This document shows, in pieces, positions 32,549 through 40,820 of a stretch of 64,000 bases of DNA (positions are counted from its first letter, which is position 1; every line of letters starts with the position of its first letter). The position numbers and the translations under genes are program-made. The notes below the pieces were generated by a model. It searched no databases. It was given only the letters and a program-made list of their open reading frames with translations, and was not told the DNA's origin. The DNA is from Clostridia bacterium. Lineage in GTDB: Bacteria; Bacillota; Clostridia; Christensenellales; Borkfalkiaceae. The stretch spans positions 1-64,000 of the forward strand of contig JAFVPE010000030.1 of assembly GCA_017505465.1 (NCBI GenBank). The letters are read 5' to 3'.

Positions 32549-33358
32549 ATGTATAACGAAAGTCTTATTTTCGGCGTTGGCTTTTACGAAATATTTATTG
32601 CAATCGCCCTGATTGGCGCACTCTTTCTTTCCGATAGATTGGGGGTTCGTCGCGGCTTTTCTATAAGCCTGCAACGTCATTTTATCGTTACGATTATCGT
32701 GGCGGTGCTCGTCGGCTTTTTTGGCGCAATCCTTTTCCAAGCGGTTTATCATTGGATTGCAACGGGGCACTTTTCGCTCGATAGCGGTATGACCTTCTAC
32801 GGCGGACTTATTTTCGGCGTGGCGGCGTTCTTGCTCTTTTGGTTCTTCGGAGCGAAGCTTTTTAAGGTGGCGGACGAAGCGAAGAAACGCTTTGCGGACG
32901 TTGCGGATATTGCGGCGGCAATTATCCCTTTGGCGCACGGTTTAGGGCGTATCGGTTGTCTGTTTGCAGGGTGCTGCCACGGAAAAATTACGGACGCTTG
33001 GTACGGCATCGTGCAACACGATCTCGTGATTGGCGAAACGTACTACGAATCGGCAAAGGTCGTGCCCATTCAACTCTTTGAAGCGTTGGTGTTGTTTGCG
33101 TTGGGCGGTGCGCTTTTGGCGGTGTTCTTCTATCACAGTAAGAAGAGCAAAAAGCGGTTTCCTTTATTGCCTATTTACCTTGCGGTATACGGTGTTTGGA
33201 GATATTTTATCGAGTATGCGAGAGCGGACGAGCGCGGCAAAACGATCGTACCGTTTTGGTCGCCTTCACAGCTTATTGCCGTGATTATGGTGCTCGCAGG
33301 AATTGTTTATTTTTGTCTGTGGCTGTTTTGGCTGCGAAAAAGAGTGAATAAGGAGTAA
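32549..33358 (+). CDS. lgt: prolipoprotein diacylglyceryl transferase family protein (Lgt-like)
   Basis: The 269-residue multi-pass membrane protein has the Lgt core: F-Y-G-G-L-I-F-G near residue 88, H-G-L-G-R-I-G-C-F-A-G-C-C-type segment near residue 130, and R-Y-F-I-E-Y-A-R near the C-terminus. Lgt moves diacylglycerol to the lipobox cysteine of lipoproteins. The protein is somewhat diverged, so a paralogous role is possible. AGGAGG precedes the ATG. It lies 4 bp before galK. Confidence 0.82.
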   Translation: MYNESLIFGVGFYEIFIAIALIGALFLSDRLGVRRGFSISLQRHFIVTIIVAVLVGFFGAILFQAVYHWIATGHFSLDSGMTFYGGLIFGVAAFLLFWFFGAKLFKVADEAKKRFADVADIAAAIIPLAHGLGRIGCLFAGCCHGKITDAWYGIVQHDLVIGETYYESAKVVPIQLFEALVLFALGGALLAVFFYHSKKSKKRFPLLPIYLAVYGVWRYFIEYARADERGKTIVPFWSPSQLIAVIMVLAGIVYFCLWLFWLRKRVNKE

Positions 33359-33362
33359 AAAC

Positions 33363-34520
33363 ATGGAAAGAACGGAAGCTATGGTTGCGTTTAAAGAAGC
33401 TTTCGGCGCAAATGCCGAAGATTTGTTTACGGCGGCAGGGCGTATCAACGTCATCGGCGAACACGTAGATTATTGCGGCGGTAAGGTATTTCCTGCGGCG
33501 CTTAACTTGCGTTGCAATATTTATGCAAAAAAGACGGGCGGTAAGGTGATTCGTATGGCATTCCGCGGTATCGACGGTATCGTGGAAATCAAAACGGATA
33601 ACCTTGACGCATACCGTGGTTTAAAGATTGGGAATTATCAAGCGGGCGTTGCCTATTTCTTGCAAGAAGAGGGGATCGAAATCGTCGGTTGCGACTTGTA
33701 TTACGATTGCACCGTACCTTTCGGCAGTGGGCTTTCGTCGTCGGCGGCGATTGAAGTGGCGACGGCGGTTGCTTTGTGCGAATATGCAGGCGTGGCGTAC
33801 GATAAAGTGCAGCTTGCGCTTATTTCCCAACGCGCGGAAAACAAGTACGCAGGCGTAAATTGCGGCATTATGGATCAATTTGCTTCGGCAATGGGCAAAA
33901 AAGACCATGCGGTACTCCTTGATTGCTCGACGCTTGCCTACGAATACGTGCCCTTGCAGCTTGGCGAATACTGTCTTGTTGTGGCAAACTGCAACAAGCC
34001 GCACAACCTTGTGGAAAGTAAGTACAACGTGCGCCGTCAAGAAGTAGAAACGGCGCTTAAAGCCCTGCAAAAGGTATTGCCCGTGAGCTGTCTTGCGGAA
34101 ATTACTCCCAAGCAGTTTTTGGAAGCAAAATATTTGCTTTCGGGCGTAGTGGCAAAGCGTGCGGAACACGTCGTTATGGAATGTGACCGTGTTAATAAAG
34201 CGGTGACAGCGCTCAGGGCAGGGGATATAGTAGAGCTTGGTAGATTGTTGAACGAGAGCCATTTTAGCTTGCGTGATTTATATGAAGTTACGGGCAAGGA
34301 ATTGGATACGTTGAGCGGTTTGGCGAGAAAGGAAACGGATTGCCTCGGTTCGCGTATGATCGGCGCAGGCTTTGGTGGTTGCACGATTTCCATTGTCAAA
34401 AAGACGGCGGTGGAAGGCTTTATTCGCCGCGTTGGCAAGGCATATCAAGATTCTATCGGCTATAAAGCGAGCTTCTACGAAACGTCCATCGAAGACGGTA
34501 TTACAGTCGAAAAACTTTGA
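33363..34520 (+). CDS. galK: galactokinase
   Basis: The 385-residue GHMP kinase has A-A-G-R-I-N-V-I-G-E-H-V-D-Y near residue 24, the V-P-F-G-S-G-L-S-S-S-A ATP loop near residue 118, and G-A-G-F-G-G-C near the C-terminus. It phosphorylates D-galactose at C1. The AAGGAG ribosome site spans the end of the lgt-like gene, so the two are co-transcribed, though functionally unrelated. Confidence 0.92.
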   Translation: MERTEAMVAFKEAFGANAEDLFTAAGRINVIGEHVDYCGGKVFPAALNLRCNIYAKKTGGKVIRMAFRGIDGIVEIKTDNLDAYRGLKIGNYQAGVAYFLQEEGIEIVGCDLYYDCTVPFGSGLSSSAAIEVATAVALCEYAGVAYDKVQLALISQRAENKYAGVNCGIMDQFASAMGKKDHAVLLDCSTLAYEYVPLQLGEYCLVVANCNKPHNLVESKYNVRRQEVETALKALQKVLPVSCLAEITPKQFLEAKYLLSGVVAKRAEHVVMECDRVNKAVTALRAGDIVELGRLLNESHFSLRDLYEVTGKELDTLSGLARKETDCLGSRMIGAGFGGCTISIVKKTAVEGFIRRVGKAYQDSIGYKASFYETSIEDGITVEKL

Positions 34521-34527
34521 TATTTTA

Positions 34528-34552
34528 CGGCGGTTTTATGCCGCCGTTTTTC
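34528..34552 (+). terminator. rho-independent terminator after galK
   Basis: ACGGCGG pairs with CCGCCGT around TTTTATG, followed by a T-run. Confidence 0.85.
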
Positions 34553-34571
34553 CTTTTATATATAAAAAGAA

Positions 34572-34591
34572 GGGGGCAGGTACGAGATGAA
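34572..34591 (+). repeat. GGGGCAGGTAYG motif at the glpK start
   Basis: GGGGGCAGGTACGAGATGAA: the ATG inside it is the glpK start codon and the G-run may act as its ribosome site. The same short sequence recurs without a gene start at three other intergenic places. Confidence 0.6.
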
Positions 34592-36074
34592 ATACGTTTT
34601 GGCGCTCGACCAAGGTACGACGTCTTCTCGCGTCGCGCTTATTGACGAGCAGGAAAAAATCGTAGCGATTTTGAATAGAGAATTTCCACAAATCTATCCG
34701 AATGAAGGTTGGGTGGAGCACGATCCAATGGATATTTGGTCGAGTCAATACGGCGTTATGATGGAAACGTTGGCAAAGAGCGGCGTTTCTATGCAAGACG
34801 TAGCGGCAATCGGCATCACCAACCAACGTGAAACGACCATTGTGTGGGAAAAATCGACGGGGAAACCCGTCTATAACGCCATCGTTTGGCAATGTAGGCG
34901 TACAGCGGATAGAATTGAAGAACTCAAAAAGGCGGGATATGCCGAAAAAATACGCCGCAAAACGGGGCTCATTCCCGATGCCTATTTCTCGGCGAGTAAA
35001 ATTGAGTGGATACTCGACAACGTGGACGGCGCGAGAGAAAAAGCGGAGCGTGGCGAGCTGTTGTTCGGTACGGTGGATAGTTGGCTGATTTGGAAGCTGA
35101 CGGATGGGCTTGTGCACGCCACCGATAGAACGAATGCTTCGCGCACGATGCTTTACAATATCGAGAAAATGGATTGGGATAAAGAGCTTTTAGAGCTGTT
35201 CCGTATTCCTCATTGTATGCTTCCCGAAGTGAAAAGCTCGGGTGAGATCTTCGGATTTGCTACGCTTGGCGGCGTGCGAGTGCCGATTGCAGGCGTTGCA
35301 GGGGATCAACAAGCGGCACTCTTTGGACAAGGCTGTTACGAACGTGGCGAAGGGAAAAACACGTACGGTACGGGTTGCTTCCTTTTGATGAACGCAGGGG
35401 AAGAATACCCGATAAGTGAAAATGGCTTATTGACAACCTTGGCTGCGACTTTAAAAGAGGAAAAGCCGCAGTATGCTTTGGAAGGGAGCGTGTTTATTGG
35501 CGGTGCGGTCATTCAATGGTTGCGTGATGAAATGCGCTTTTTCACGGAGAGTAAAGACGCCGAATACTATGCGAAAAAAGTGCCCGATACAGGCGGTGTG
35601 TACCTTGTGCCTGCGTTTACGGGTATGGGCGCGCCCTATTGGGATATGTATGCGCGTGGAACGATTGTGGGCATTACGCGCGGAACGAAGCGCGAGCATA
35701 TCATTCGTGCGGCGCAGGAATCGATTGCCTTTCAATCGGCGGATTTGGTTGCCGCCATGGAAAAGGACACGGGGGCAAAGCTCAAAAGCTTGAAGGTGGA
35801 CGGCGGCGCGTCGAGGGATTCCTTCTTGATGCAATTCCAAGCGGATATTTTGGGCGCGGAAGTAGTAAAACCCAAGCAACACGAAACGACGGCGATTGGC
35901 GTGGCGAGATTGGCAGGCTTGACGGTGGGGCTTTGGCAGGATAAATATGTCTTGGCTAGCGCACAAGAAACGGACAAACAATACACTCCTAAAATGACGG
36001 AAACGGATCGCGCAGAGCGCTTAAAAAAGTGGCACAAGGCGGTGGGTAGAAGTCTTGCTTGGGAAGAAAAATAA
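34587..36074 (+). CDS. glpK: glycerol kinase
   Basis: The 495-residue FGGY kinase has D-Q-G-T-T-S-S-R near the start, G-I-T-N-Q-R-E-T-T near residue 74, [10 protein letters not shown] near residue 235 and D-G-G-A-S-R-D in the C-terminal half. It phosphorylates glycerol to sn-glycerol-3-phosphate. Length matches the family. There is no glpF or glpD beside it. Confidence 0.94.
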   Translation: MKYVLALDQGTTSSRVALIDEQEKIVAILNREFPQIYPNEGWVEHDPMDIWSSQYGVMMETLAKSGVSMQDVAAIGITNQRETTIVWEKSTGKPVYNAIVWQCRRTADRIEELKKAGYAEKIRRKTGLIPDAYFSASKIEWILDNVDGAREKAERGELLFGTVDSWLIWKLTDGLVHATDRTNASRTMLYNIEKMDWDKELLELFRIPHCMLPEVKSSGEIFGFATLGGVRVPIAGVAGDQQAALFGQGCYERGEGKNTYGTGCFLLMNAGEEYPISENGLLTTLAATLKEEKPQYALEGSVFIGGAVIQWLRDEMRFFTESKDAEYYAKKVPDTGGVYLVPAFTGMGAPYWDMYARGTIVGITRGTKREHIIRAAQESIAFQSADLVAAMEKDTGAKLKSLKVDGGASRDSFLMQFQADILGAEVVKPKQHETTAIGVARLAGLTVGLWQDKYVLASAQETDKQYTPKMTETDRAERLKKWHKAVGRSLAWEEK

Positions 36075-36078
36075 GAGG

Positions 36079-36109
36079 AAAAAACCGACGGAAAATCCGT
36101 CGGTTTTTT
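36079..36109. terminator. bidirectional rho-independent terminator
   Basis: AAAACCGACGGA pairs with TCCGTCGGTTTT around AAA. It lies between the convergent glpK and CCA-adding enzyme genes. Confidence 0.88.
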
Positions 36110-36142
36110 ATTTCAATGCGTATATGGTACGGTCTTTTATGA

Positions 36143-37495
36143 TTATAAAGAGTTCTCAAAGCCTTTTGCAAGCAGTAAAAGGCGTTCTTTTTTGTTATCC
36201 CTCGCATTTGTGGCGGTGTGCAAAAGCAATTTATTCAATACCGTCGAGATCCGGTGGGGTGCAATGCCCAAGCGCAAGAGATCATTGCCGTTTACGGCGA
36301 GCGATTTCAAGGAAAAGGGAACGCCTTCTTCTCGCATTTTATCGAGTAGTTTTGTCCAACGCACAAAGGTGGGCGCAGGGGAAAGGTTGTCCGCGCAAGC
36401 GGAGAAATCTGCCTGTTTGATAAGGAGTAGCTCGTCCATAATATTGGCATGTAAAACGAAGAAGCGGCGAAGTTTGTTCTCGCTCGTTTTTCCGTCAAGG
36501 TCGTACATGTGCAGTTCGGTGAGCAAGCATACTTGGTCAACGGTTTTCTTTGGCGCTTTCAAACGATTCAAAATTTCGCGCGCGAGCTTTGCGCCTTCGG
36601 TTGGATGCTCGTAGGAATTGCCAAACTGCAGCTTGCAGTACGGCTTGCCGACGTCGTGGAAAAGGGCGGCAAGGCGAATGCGCTTATCGGCATATTTTAC
36701 CGTGCGGAGCGAGTGCTCCAACACGTCGTATTTGTGGAAATCCGCCCGTTGCACCATACCCTTTCCAAGGGCAAGCTCGGGGAAAATATGGGCGAGAACG
36801 CCCGTTTCGTCAAGCAGCTTTAAGCCGTAGTAATGCCCGTCCGTGATGCCGTGCTTTTCATCGGCGGAAAGAATAGCGAGAAGCTCCGCAAAAATTCGTT
36901 CGGGGGAAATGTCTTTAATAAGAGCGGCGTTTTTCTTTGCGCCGTTAAGGCAATCTTCGTCAGGGGCAAAGCCGAGCTGTGCCGCTTGGCGAGCAAGCCG
37001 CATCAAACGGAGTCCGTCTTCCCCAAATACCTTTTCGGCGGGCGCGACGGTAGTGAGTCGTTTTTCTTGAATGGCGGGGATTCCGTTGAGCGGATCGACA
37101 AAATTATCCGCTTTTACGTCGTAATAGATAGCGTTGACGGTGAAATCACGGCGGCGTGCGTCAAGGGCAATATCGTCCGTAAAATAAATTTCAACGGGTA
37201 CATGGGTGCCTCGAACGTACTTATCTGAACGAAAACAACTGTACTCATAGTCCACGCCTTCGGCGTCTTTTACTTTGACCGTTCCCGTATTTTTATAGAC
37301 GGATTTGACTTCAAATCCGTGCGTTTTGGCAAGCTCCGCAAATTTTTCCGCCGATAACGGCGAACAAATATCCCAATCGGGGGTGGATAAAGGGAAGCCC
37401 GCGAGATAATCTCGGACGCTTCCGCCGACTACGTAAAGGGGGGTTGGGACGGCTTCCGCAAGTAAAATTAAGTTTTTCGGCAAAATTTTACGCAT
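36143..37495 (-). CDS. cca: CCA tRNA nucleotidyltransferase with HD domain
   Basis: The 450-residue protein has the class II nucleotidyltransferase head G-G-S-V-R-D near residue 24 with P-D-W-D-I (catalytic Asp pair), R-R-D-F-T-V-N-A, and an E-D-G-L-R-L-M-R-L-A-R-Q motif. A metal-dependent HD domain follows (L-F-H-D-V-G-K-P near residue 286). It adds or repairs the tRNA 3' CCA. A polyA polymerase function cannot be excluded by eye. Confidence 0.9.
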   Translation of the reverse strand: MRKILPKNLILLAEAVPTPLYVVGGSVRDYLAGFPLSTPDWDICSPLSAEKFAELAKTHGFEVKSVYKNTGTVKVKDAEGVDYEYSCFRSDKYVRGTHVPVEIYFTDDIALDARRRDFTVNAIYYDVKADNFVDPLNGIPAIQEKRLTTVAPAEKVFGEDGLRLMRLARQAAQLGFAPDEDCLNGAKKNAALIKDISPERIFAELLAILSADEKHGITDGHYYGLKLLDETGVLAHIFPELALGKGMVQRADFHKYDVLEHSLRTVKYADKRIRLAALFHDVGKPYCKLQFGNSYEHPTEGAKLAREILNRLKAPKKTVDQVCLLTELHMYDLDGKTSENKLRRFFVLHANIMDELLLIKQADFSACADNLSPAPTFVRWTKLLDKMREEGVPFSLKSLAVNGNDLLRLGIAPHRISTVLNKLLLHTATNARDNKKERLLLLAKGFENSL

Positions 37496-37643
37496 AAATG
37501 CCTTCTTTTTTCATTTTTTCAACATTTACAGTATAACAAATTGCAAAATAAATTGCAATTATTTGAAAAGTGTTATATAATATAATCAGCGAAAAATTTT
37601 TCCCGTAGGGAAAAAATGTTTTTACAAAGGAAAATGGTGGCAA

Positions 37644-38510
37644 ATGTTTCATATCATTCTTAATCCCGTATCGGGGAACAAAAAGGCAAGTAAGAATTTC
37701 CGCAAGGTAGAAAAGACGCTGCAACAGCGAGGCGTTGCTTATGAGTTGCACGAAACGCACGCGGTGCGTGAAGCGGAAGCGATTGCCCGTGAGTTGACCT
37801 TGAAAGGGGAAACGGAAATTATCGTATTCGGTGGCGACGGTACGTTACACGAAGTATTGAACGGCTTGGTAGATCCTGCCGTGTGCACGATTGGTCTTGT
37901 TCCGTCGGGTACGGGTAACGATTTTGCTACGGCGCTCGGGCTTCCTTTAAAACCGGAAGAGGCAATTTTGAGAATCTTGGACGGTGCGGCAAAGCCCATC
38001 GACTATTTGCAGGTTGGAGAAAGGCGTTGTATGAATATCGGCGGTGTCGGTATGGACGTTGACGTTTTGGTGCATTGCGCAGAAAACAACACGAAGGGGA
38101 AGCTGAAATATATAATGCAGCTCTTAAAGAGTATTTATACCTACAAGGGCTGTTCGCTTACGGTATACCGAGACGGAGAAAAGGATAAAACGTACAATGC
38201 TTTTTTGGCGGCGGCGTGTAACGGCAAGCTGTTTGGCGGCGGCGTTCCTATTTGCCCTGCTGCATGTGTAGACGACGGAAAAATTCACGTCGTACTCGTG
38301 GATGTTTTTGAGAAGAAATGGGAGCTCACCAAAACGCTTGTAAAACTACTGCGAGGGAAGATTCTTGAGCATCTTCATTGCACCCATTATCTTTGCGAGA
38401 AGGTGCGCTTTGTGCCCAACGAGCTTTGCACCTATCAACTCGACGGGGAGCTTTATCACAGCGAGGATATTGAAATTCAAGTTTGCCAAGGCTTGAGAAT
38501 GTATAGATAA
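37644..38510 (+). CDS. diacylglycerol/sphingosine-type lipid kinase (YegS/DgkB-like)
   Basis: The 288-residue protein begins H-I-I-L-N-P-V-S-G-N-K, then G-G-D-G-T-L-H-E-V-L-N-G near residue 62 and P-S-G-T-G-N-D-F-A near residue 87, the DAGK catalytic signatures. It probably phosphorylates diacylglycerol for phospholipid recycling. It lies 44 bp before the phosphatase gene. Confidence 0.88.
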   Translation: MFHIILNPVSGNKKASKNFRKVEKTLQQRGVAYELHETHAVREAEAIARELTLKGETEIIVFGGDGTLHEVLNGLVDPAVCTIGLVPSGTGNDFATALGLPLKPEEAILRILDGAAKPIDYLQVGERRCMNIGGVGMDVDVLVHCAENNTKGKLKYIMQLLKSIYTYKGCSLTVYRDGEKDKTYNAFLAAACNGKLFGGGVPICPAACVDDGKIHVVLVDVFEKKWELTKTLVKLLRGKILEHLHCTHYLCEKVRFVPNELCTYQLDGELYHSEDIEIQVCQGLRMYR

Positions 38511-38554
38511 AAAGACGTATATAAAGACGAAAAAAGTATAAACGAGGACAAAGA

Positions 38555-39640
38555 ATGCTGCAAAATATTTATAAAAAAGCATTGGACAGACTGCCCGAAG
38601 GGGTGTTTGTCTTTGACGATAAGCTGCGCGTGAAATTCACGAACGCGGCTTTTCGGCGTTCTTGCTCGGACGGCGCAAAGAATATCGGTGCGCTTTCCGC
38701 AGTCCTTGGTTGTAAAGAGGGGAAGAATTGCGGCGAAAACGCCGCTTGCGAATACTGCGCTTTTTACCGCTCCATGCGTGCGGCGGTTGCTGAAAATGCG
38801 GAAAAAACGGAAACGGTACACACCAACGTAACGCGCGGCGGTCATACGGACAAGCTGTCCGTGCGCATTCGCATTTTCCCGATGGATGAGAAAGGAAAGC
38901 TTTTCTTGGGGATCACGGATAGCACCTATCAATCGGAAATGCAAAGGGAAATGCTCTCTGCACAGCAGATGCAAAGACGTTTGTTGCCTGCCGGGAAGAG
39001 TATGGGCGGCGTGCCGTATTCGTTTATGTATATTCCTTGCTACGAAGTTGGTGGTGATTTGCCCGACGTGTACGAATTGGACGGGCAGACGTACGGCGTG
39101 CTTGCCGACGTTTCGGGGAAGGGAGTATCCGCCGGTATGCTCTCGGCGTTTGTGAAGGCGGGATTTGACCGCAAACAACCCGATTTAGCCAAGGCGTTGA
39201 CGCAGTTGAATACGAAGTTCAAGGAGCTCAACCAAGACGAGCGCTCGTACATTACGGTGGCGGCGGTGCGAATAGATAAAAACGCAGGCTTGCTCCGCTA
39301 TGCTTTGGCGGGACATAATGCGCCGATTTTGTTGAAAAATTCGTTTGGAATCAATGAAATTGAAGCACCTGCACCCCCCATATCCACGTGGTTTTCCGAC
39401 TATACGTACCGTGAAAACGAATTGCCGTTTGAGCGAGGGGATATACTCGTATTGTTGACGGACGGCATCACGGAGTGCGCCAATCCGCAAGGGGAGCTTT
39501 TTGGGATTGAAAAGGCGGAAAGCGTGTTATTGCAATCACGCAGCGCGGAAGACTTTATCGGCAAGCTTAAAGCGGCGCTTACCGTGTTTAGCGGTGGGAA
39601 ATTCTCGGACGATATTACGGCAATTGCCTTCGATTTATAA
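38555..39640 (+). CDS. PAS (cysteine-rich) - SpoIIE/PP2C phosphatase
   Basis: The 361-residue protein has two parts. Residues 1-130 form a PAS-like sensor with a cysteine cluster (G-C-K-E-G-K-N-C-G, then A-C-E-Y-C-A-F-Y) like that of redox/Fe-S PAS domains near hydrogenase genes. Residues 150-361 form a SpoIIE/RsbU-type PP2C phosphatase with G-G-D-L-P-D-V, D-V-S-G-K-G-V-S-A, A-G-H-N-A-P and L-L-T-D-G-I-T-E. It probably dephosphorylates an anti-anti-sigma factor or similar target in response to redox state. No partner gene is visible. Confidence 0.85.
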   Translation: MLQNIYKKALDRLPEGVFVFDDKLRVKFTNAAFRRSCSDGAKNIGALSAVLGCKEGKNCGENAACEYCAFYRSMRAAVAENAEKTETVHTNVTRGGHTDKLSVRIRIFPMDEKGKLFLGITDSTYQSEMQREMLSAQQMQRRLLPAGKSMGGVPYSFMYIPCYEVGGDLPDVYELDGQTYGVLADVSGKGVSAGMLSAFVKAGFDRKQPDLAKALTQLNTKFKELNQDERSYITVAAVRIDKNAGLLRYALAGHNAPILLKNSFGINEIEAPAPPISTWFSDYTYRENELPFERGDILVLLTDGITECANPQGELFGIEKAESVLLQSRSAEDFIGKLKAALTVFSGGKFSDDITAIAFDL

Positions 39641-39660
39641 CGTGCTTTTCGCAAATGCCT

Positions 39661-39680
39661 AGGGGCAGGTACGGATTGAA
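39661..39680 (+). repeat. GGGGCAGGTAYG motif, intergenic copy
   Basis: AGGGGCAGGTACGGATTGAA lies between the phosphatase and membrane-protein genes and is not at a start codon. Confidence 0.5.
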
Positions 39681-39720
39681 AATATTATTTTGACGAAAGA
39701 TAAGGGTGTAAGATTTAGAC

Positions 39721-40809
39721 ATGGCAAAACGGAACGGTTGGAAGAAATTCTTTGAAAAATTGAATAATTTGCCCAACTGGATTGCGATTTTGGCGGTCAT
39801 TGCAACCTTTTTATTAGGGCCCTTGGCGTTTTCGGCAATCGTAACCGAAAAGGGGCAAAATATCTATGCAACGGTTGCGACAATCATGTGTATTCCGCCC
39901 TTTCTCTACACCGTTTTCTTGGTGATATACTCAGGTAGAAAGTTAGGCATTTCCATCTATAAAGCGGCGGATAAATATAAGTTCACGAGAAGTCTTTTCA
40001 AGAGCTACGAATTCCGCAGTATTTTCTTTGGGATTTGTACCTTTGTATGTAACGTGGGCTACACAATCTTCCTGTGCGTGTTTGCTATCATTTATAAATC
40101 GCCGTGGTATGGCTCGTCGGCGGTGTATTATATCTTGCTTTCGACGGCGCGCGGCGGGATGTTGATTCAAAACGCACGAGAAGAAAAGAAGTACAAGGAC
40201 GATCCCTTGGCGCTTGCAAGAGCGAAGGTCGGTACTTACCGCTATTGCGGTATTATGATGGTCACGTTGACGCTTGCGTTGGCGCTTTCCGTAGTGCAAA
40301 TGTTTGCGGACGGCGCGAGCTTCCCCATTCCGAAGTGGGCGGTTATTCCGTTTGCAATCGTTGCGTTGTATCGAATTGTGATGTCCATTTTGCATTTTGT
40401 TAAAGCGACAAAGAAGGACGATTTGGTCGTTCGAGCGATTCGATATATCAATCTTGGAACGGCGCTCGTATCCGTATTGACCTGCCAAACGGCAATTTTT
40501 GTGGCGTTCAAGCCGCCGTTTAATACTTCGTATGCAAATGCCATTTCGGGCGTTATCGTGTGCATTATCATTTTGGCGCTTGGTATTTTCATGGTGACGT
40601 TCTCACACGAAATCAAGAAAAAAATCAAGGCGAAGCAAGCGGAAGCCATGAAAGAGGCACAAACACTGCGTGGGTACAATCGCGAAGAGTATAGTGAAGA
40701 GTACGGCTTGGATTCGATTGACGAAATGCTCGAAAAAGGCTTGGATGCAGAAATTATGAAGGATTTGACCGAGGAATCGGCCGAAAACGTGGAAAATCAA
40801 AGAGAGTAA
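39721..40809 (+). CDS. multi-pass membrane protein, unrecognised
   Basis: The 362-residue protein has about eight hydrophobic segments between residues 20 and 300, a basic N-terminus (AKRNGWKKFF) and a charged cytoplasmic tail (last 60 residues, Glu-rich). I recognise no family. It follows the SpoIIE-type phosphatase by 80 bp and precedes the isomerase-kinase fusion by 11 bp. Function unknown. Confidence 0.75.
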   Translation: MAKRNGWKKFFEKLNNLPNWIAILAVIATFLLGPLAFSAIVTEKGQNIYATVATIMCIPPFLYTVFLVIYSGRKLGISIYKAADKYKFTRSLFKSYEFRSIFFGICTFVCNVGYTIFLCVFAIIYKSPWYGSSAVYYILLSTARGGMLIQNAREEKKYKDDPLALARAKVGTYRYCGIMMVTLTLALALSVVQMFADGASFPIPKWAVIPFAIVALYRIVMSILHFVKATKKDDLVVRAIRYINLGTALVSVLTCQTAIFVAFKPPFNTSYANAISGVIVCIIILALGIFMVTFSHEIKKKIKAKQAEAMKEAQTLRGYNREEYSEEYGLDSIDEMLEKGLDAEIMKDLTEESAENVENQRE

Positions 40810-40820
40810 AGGAGCGAAAT

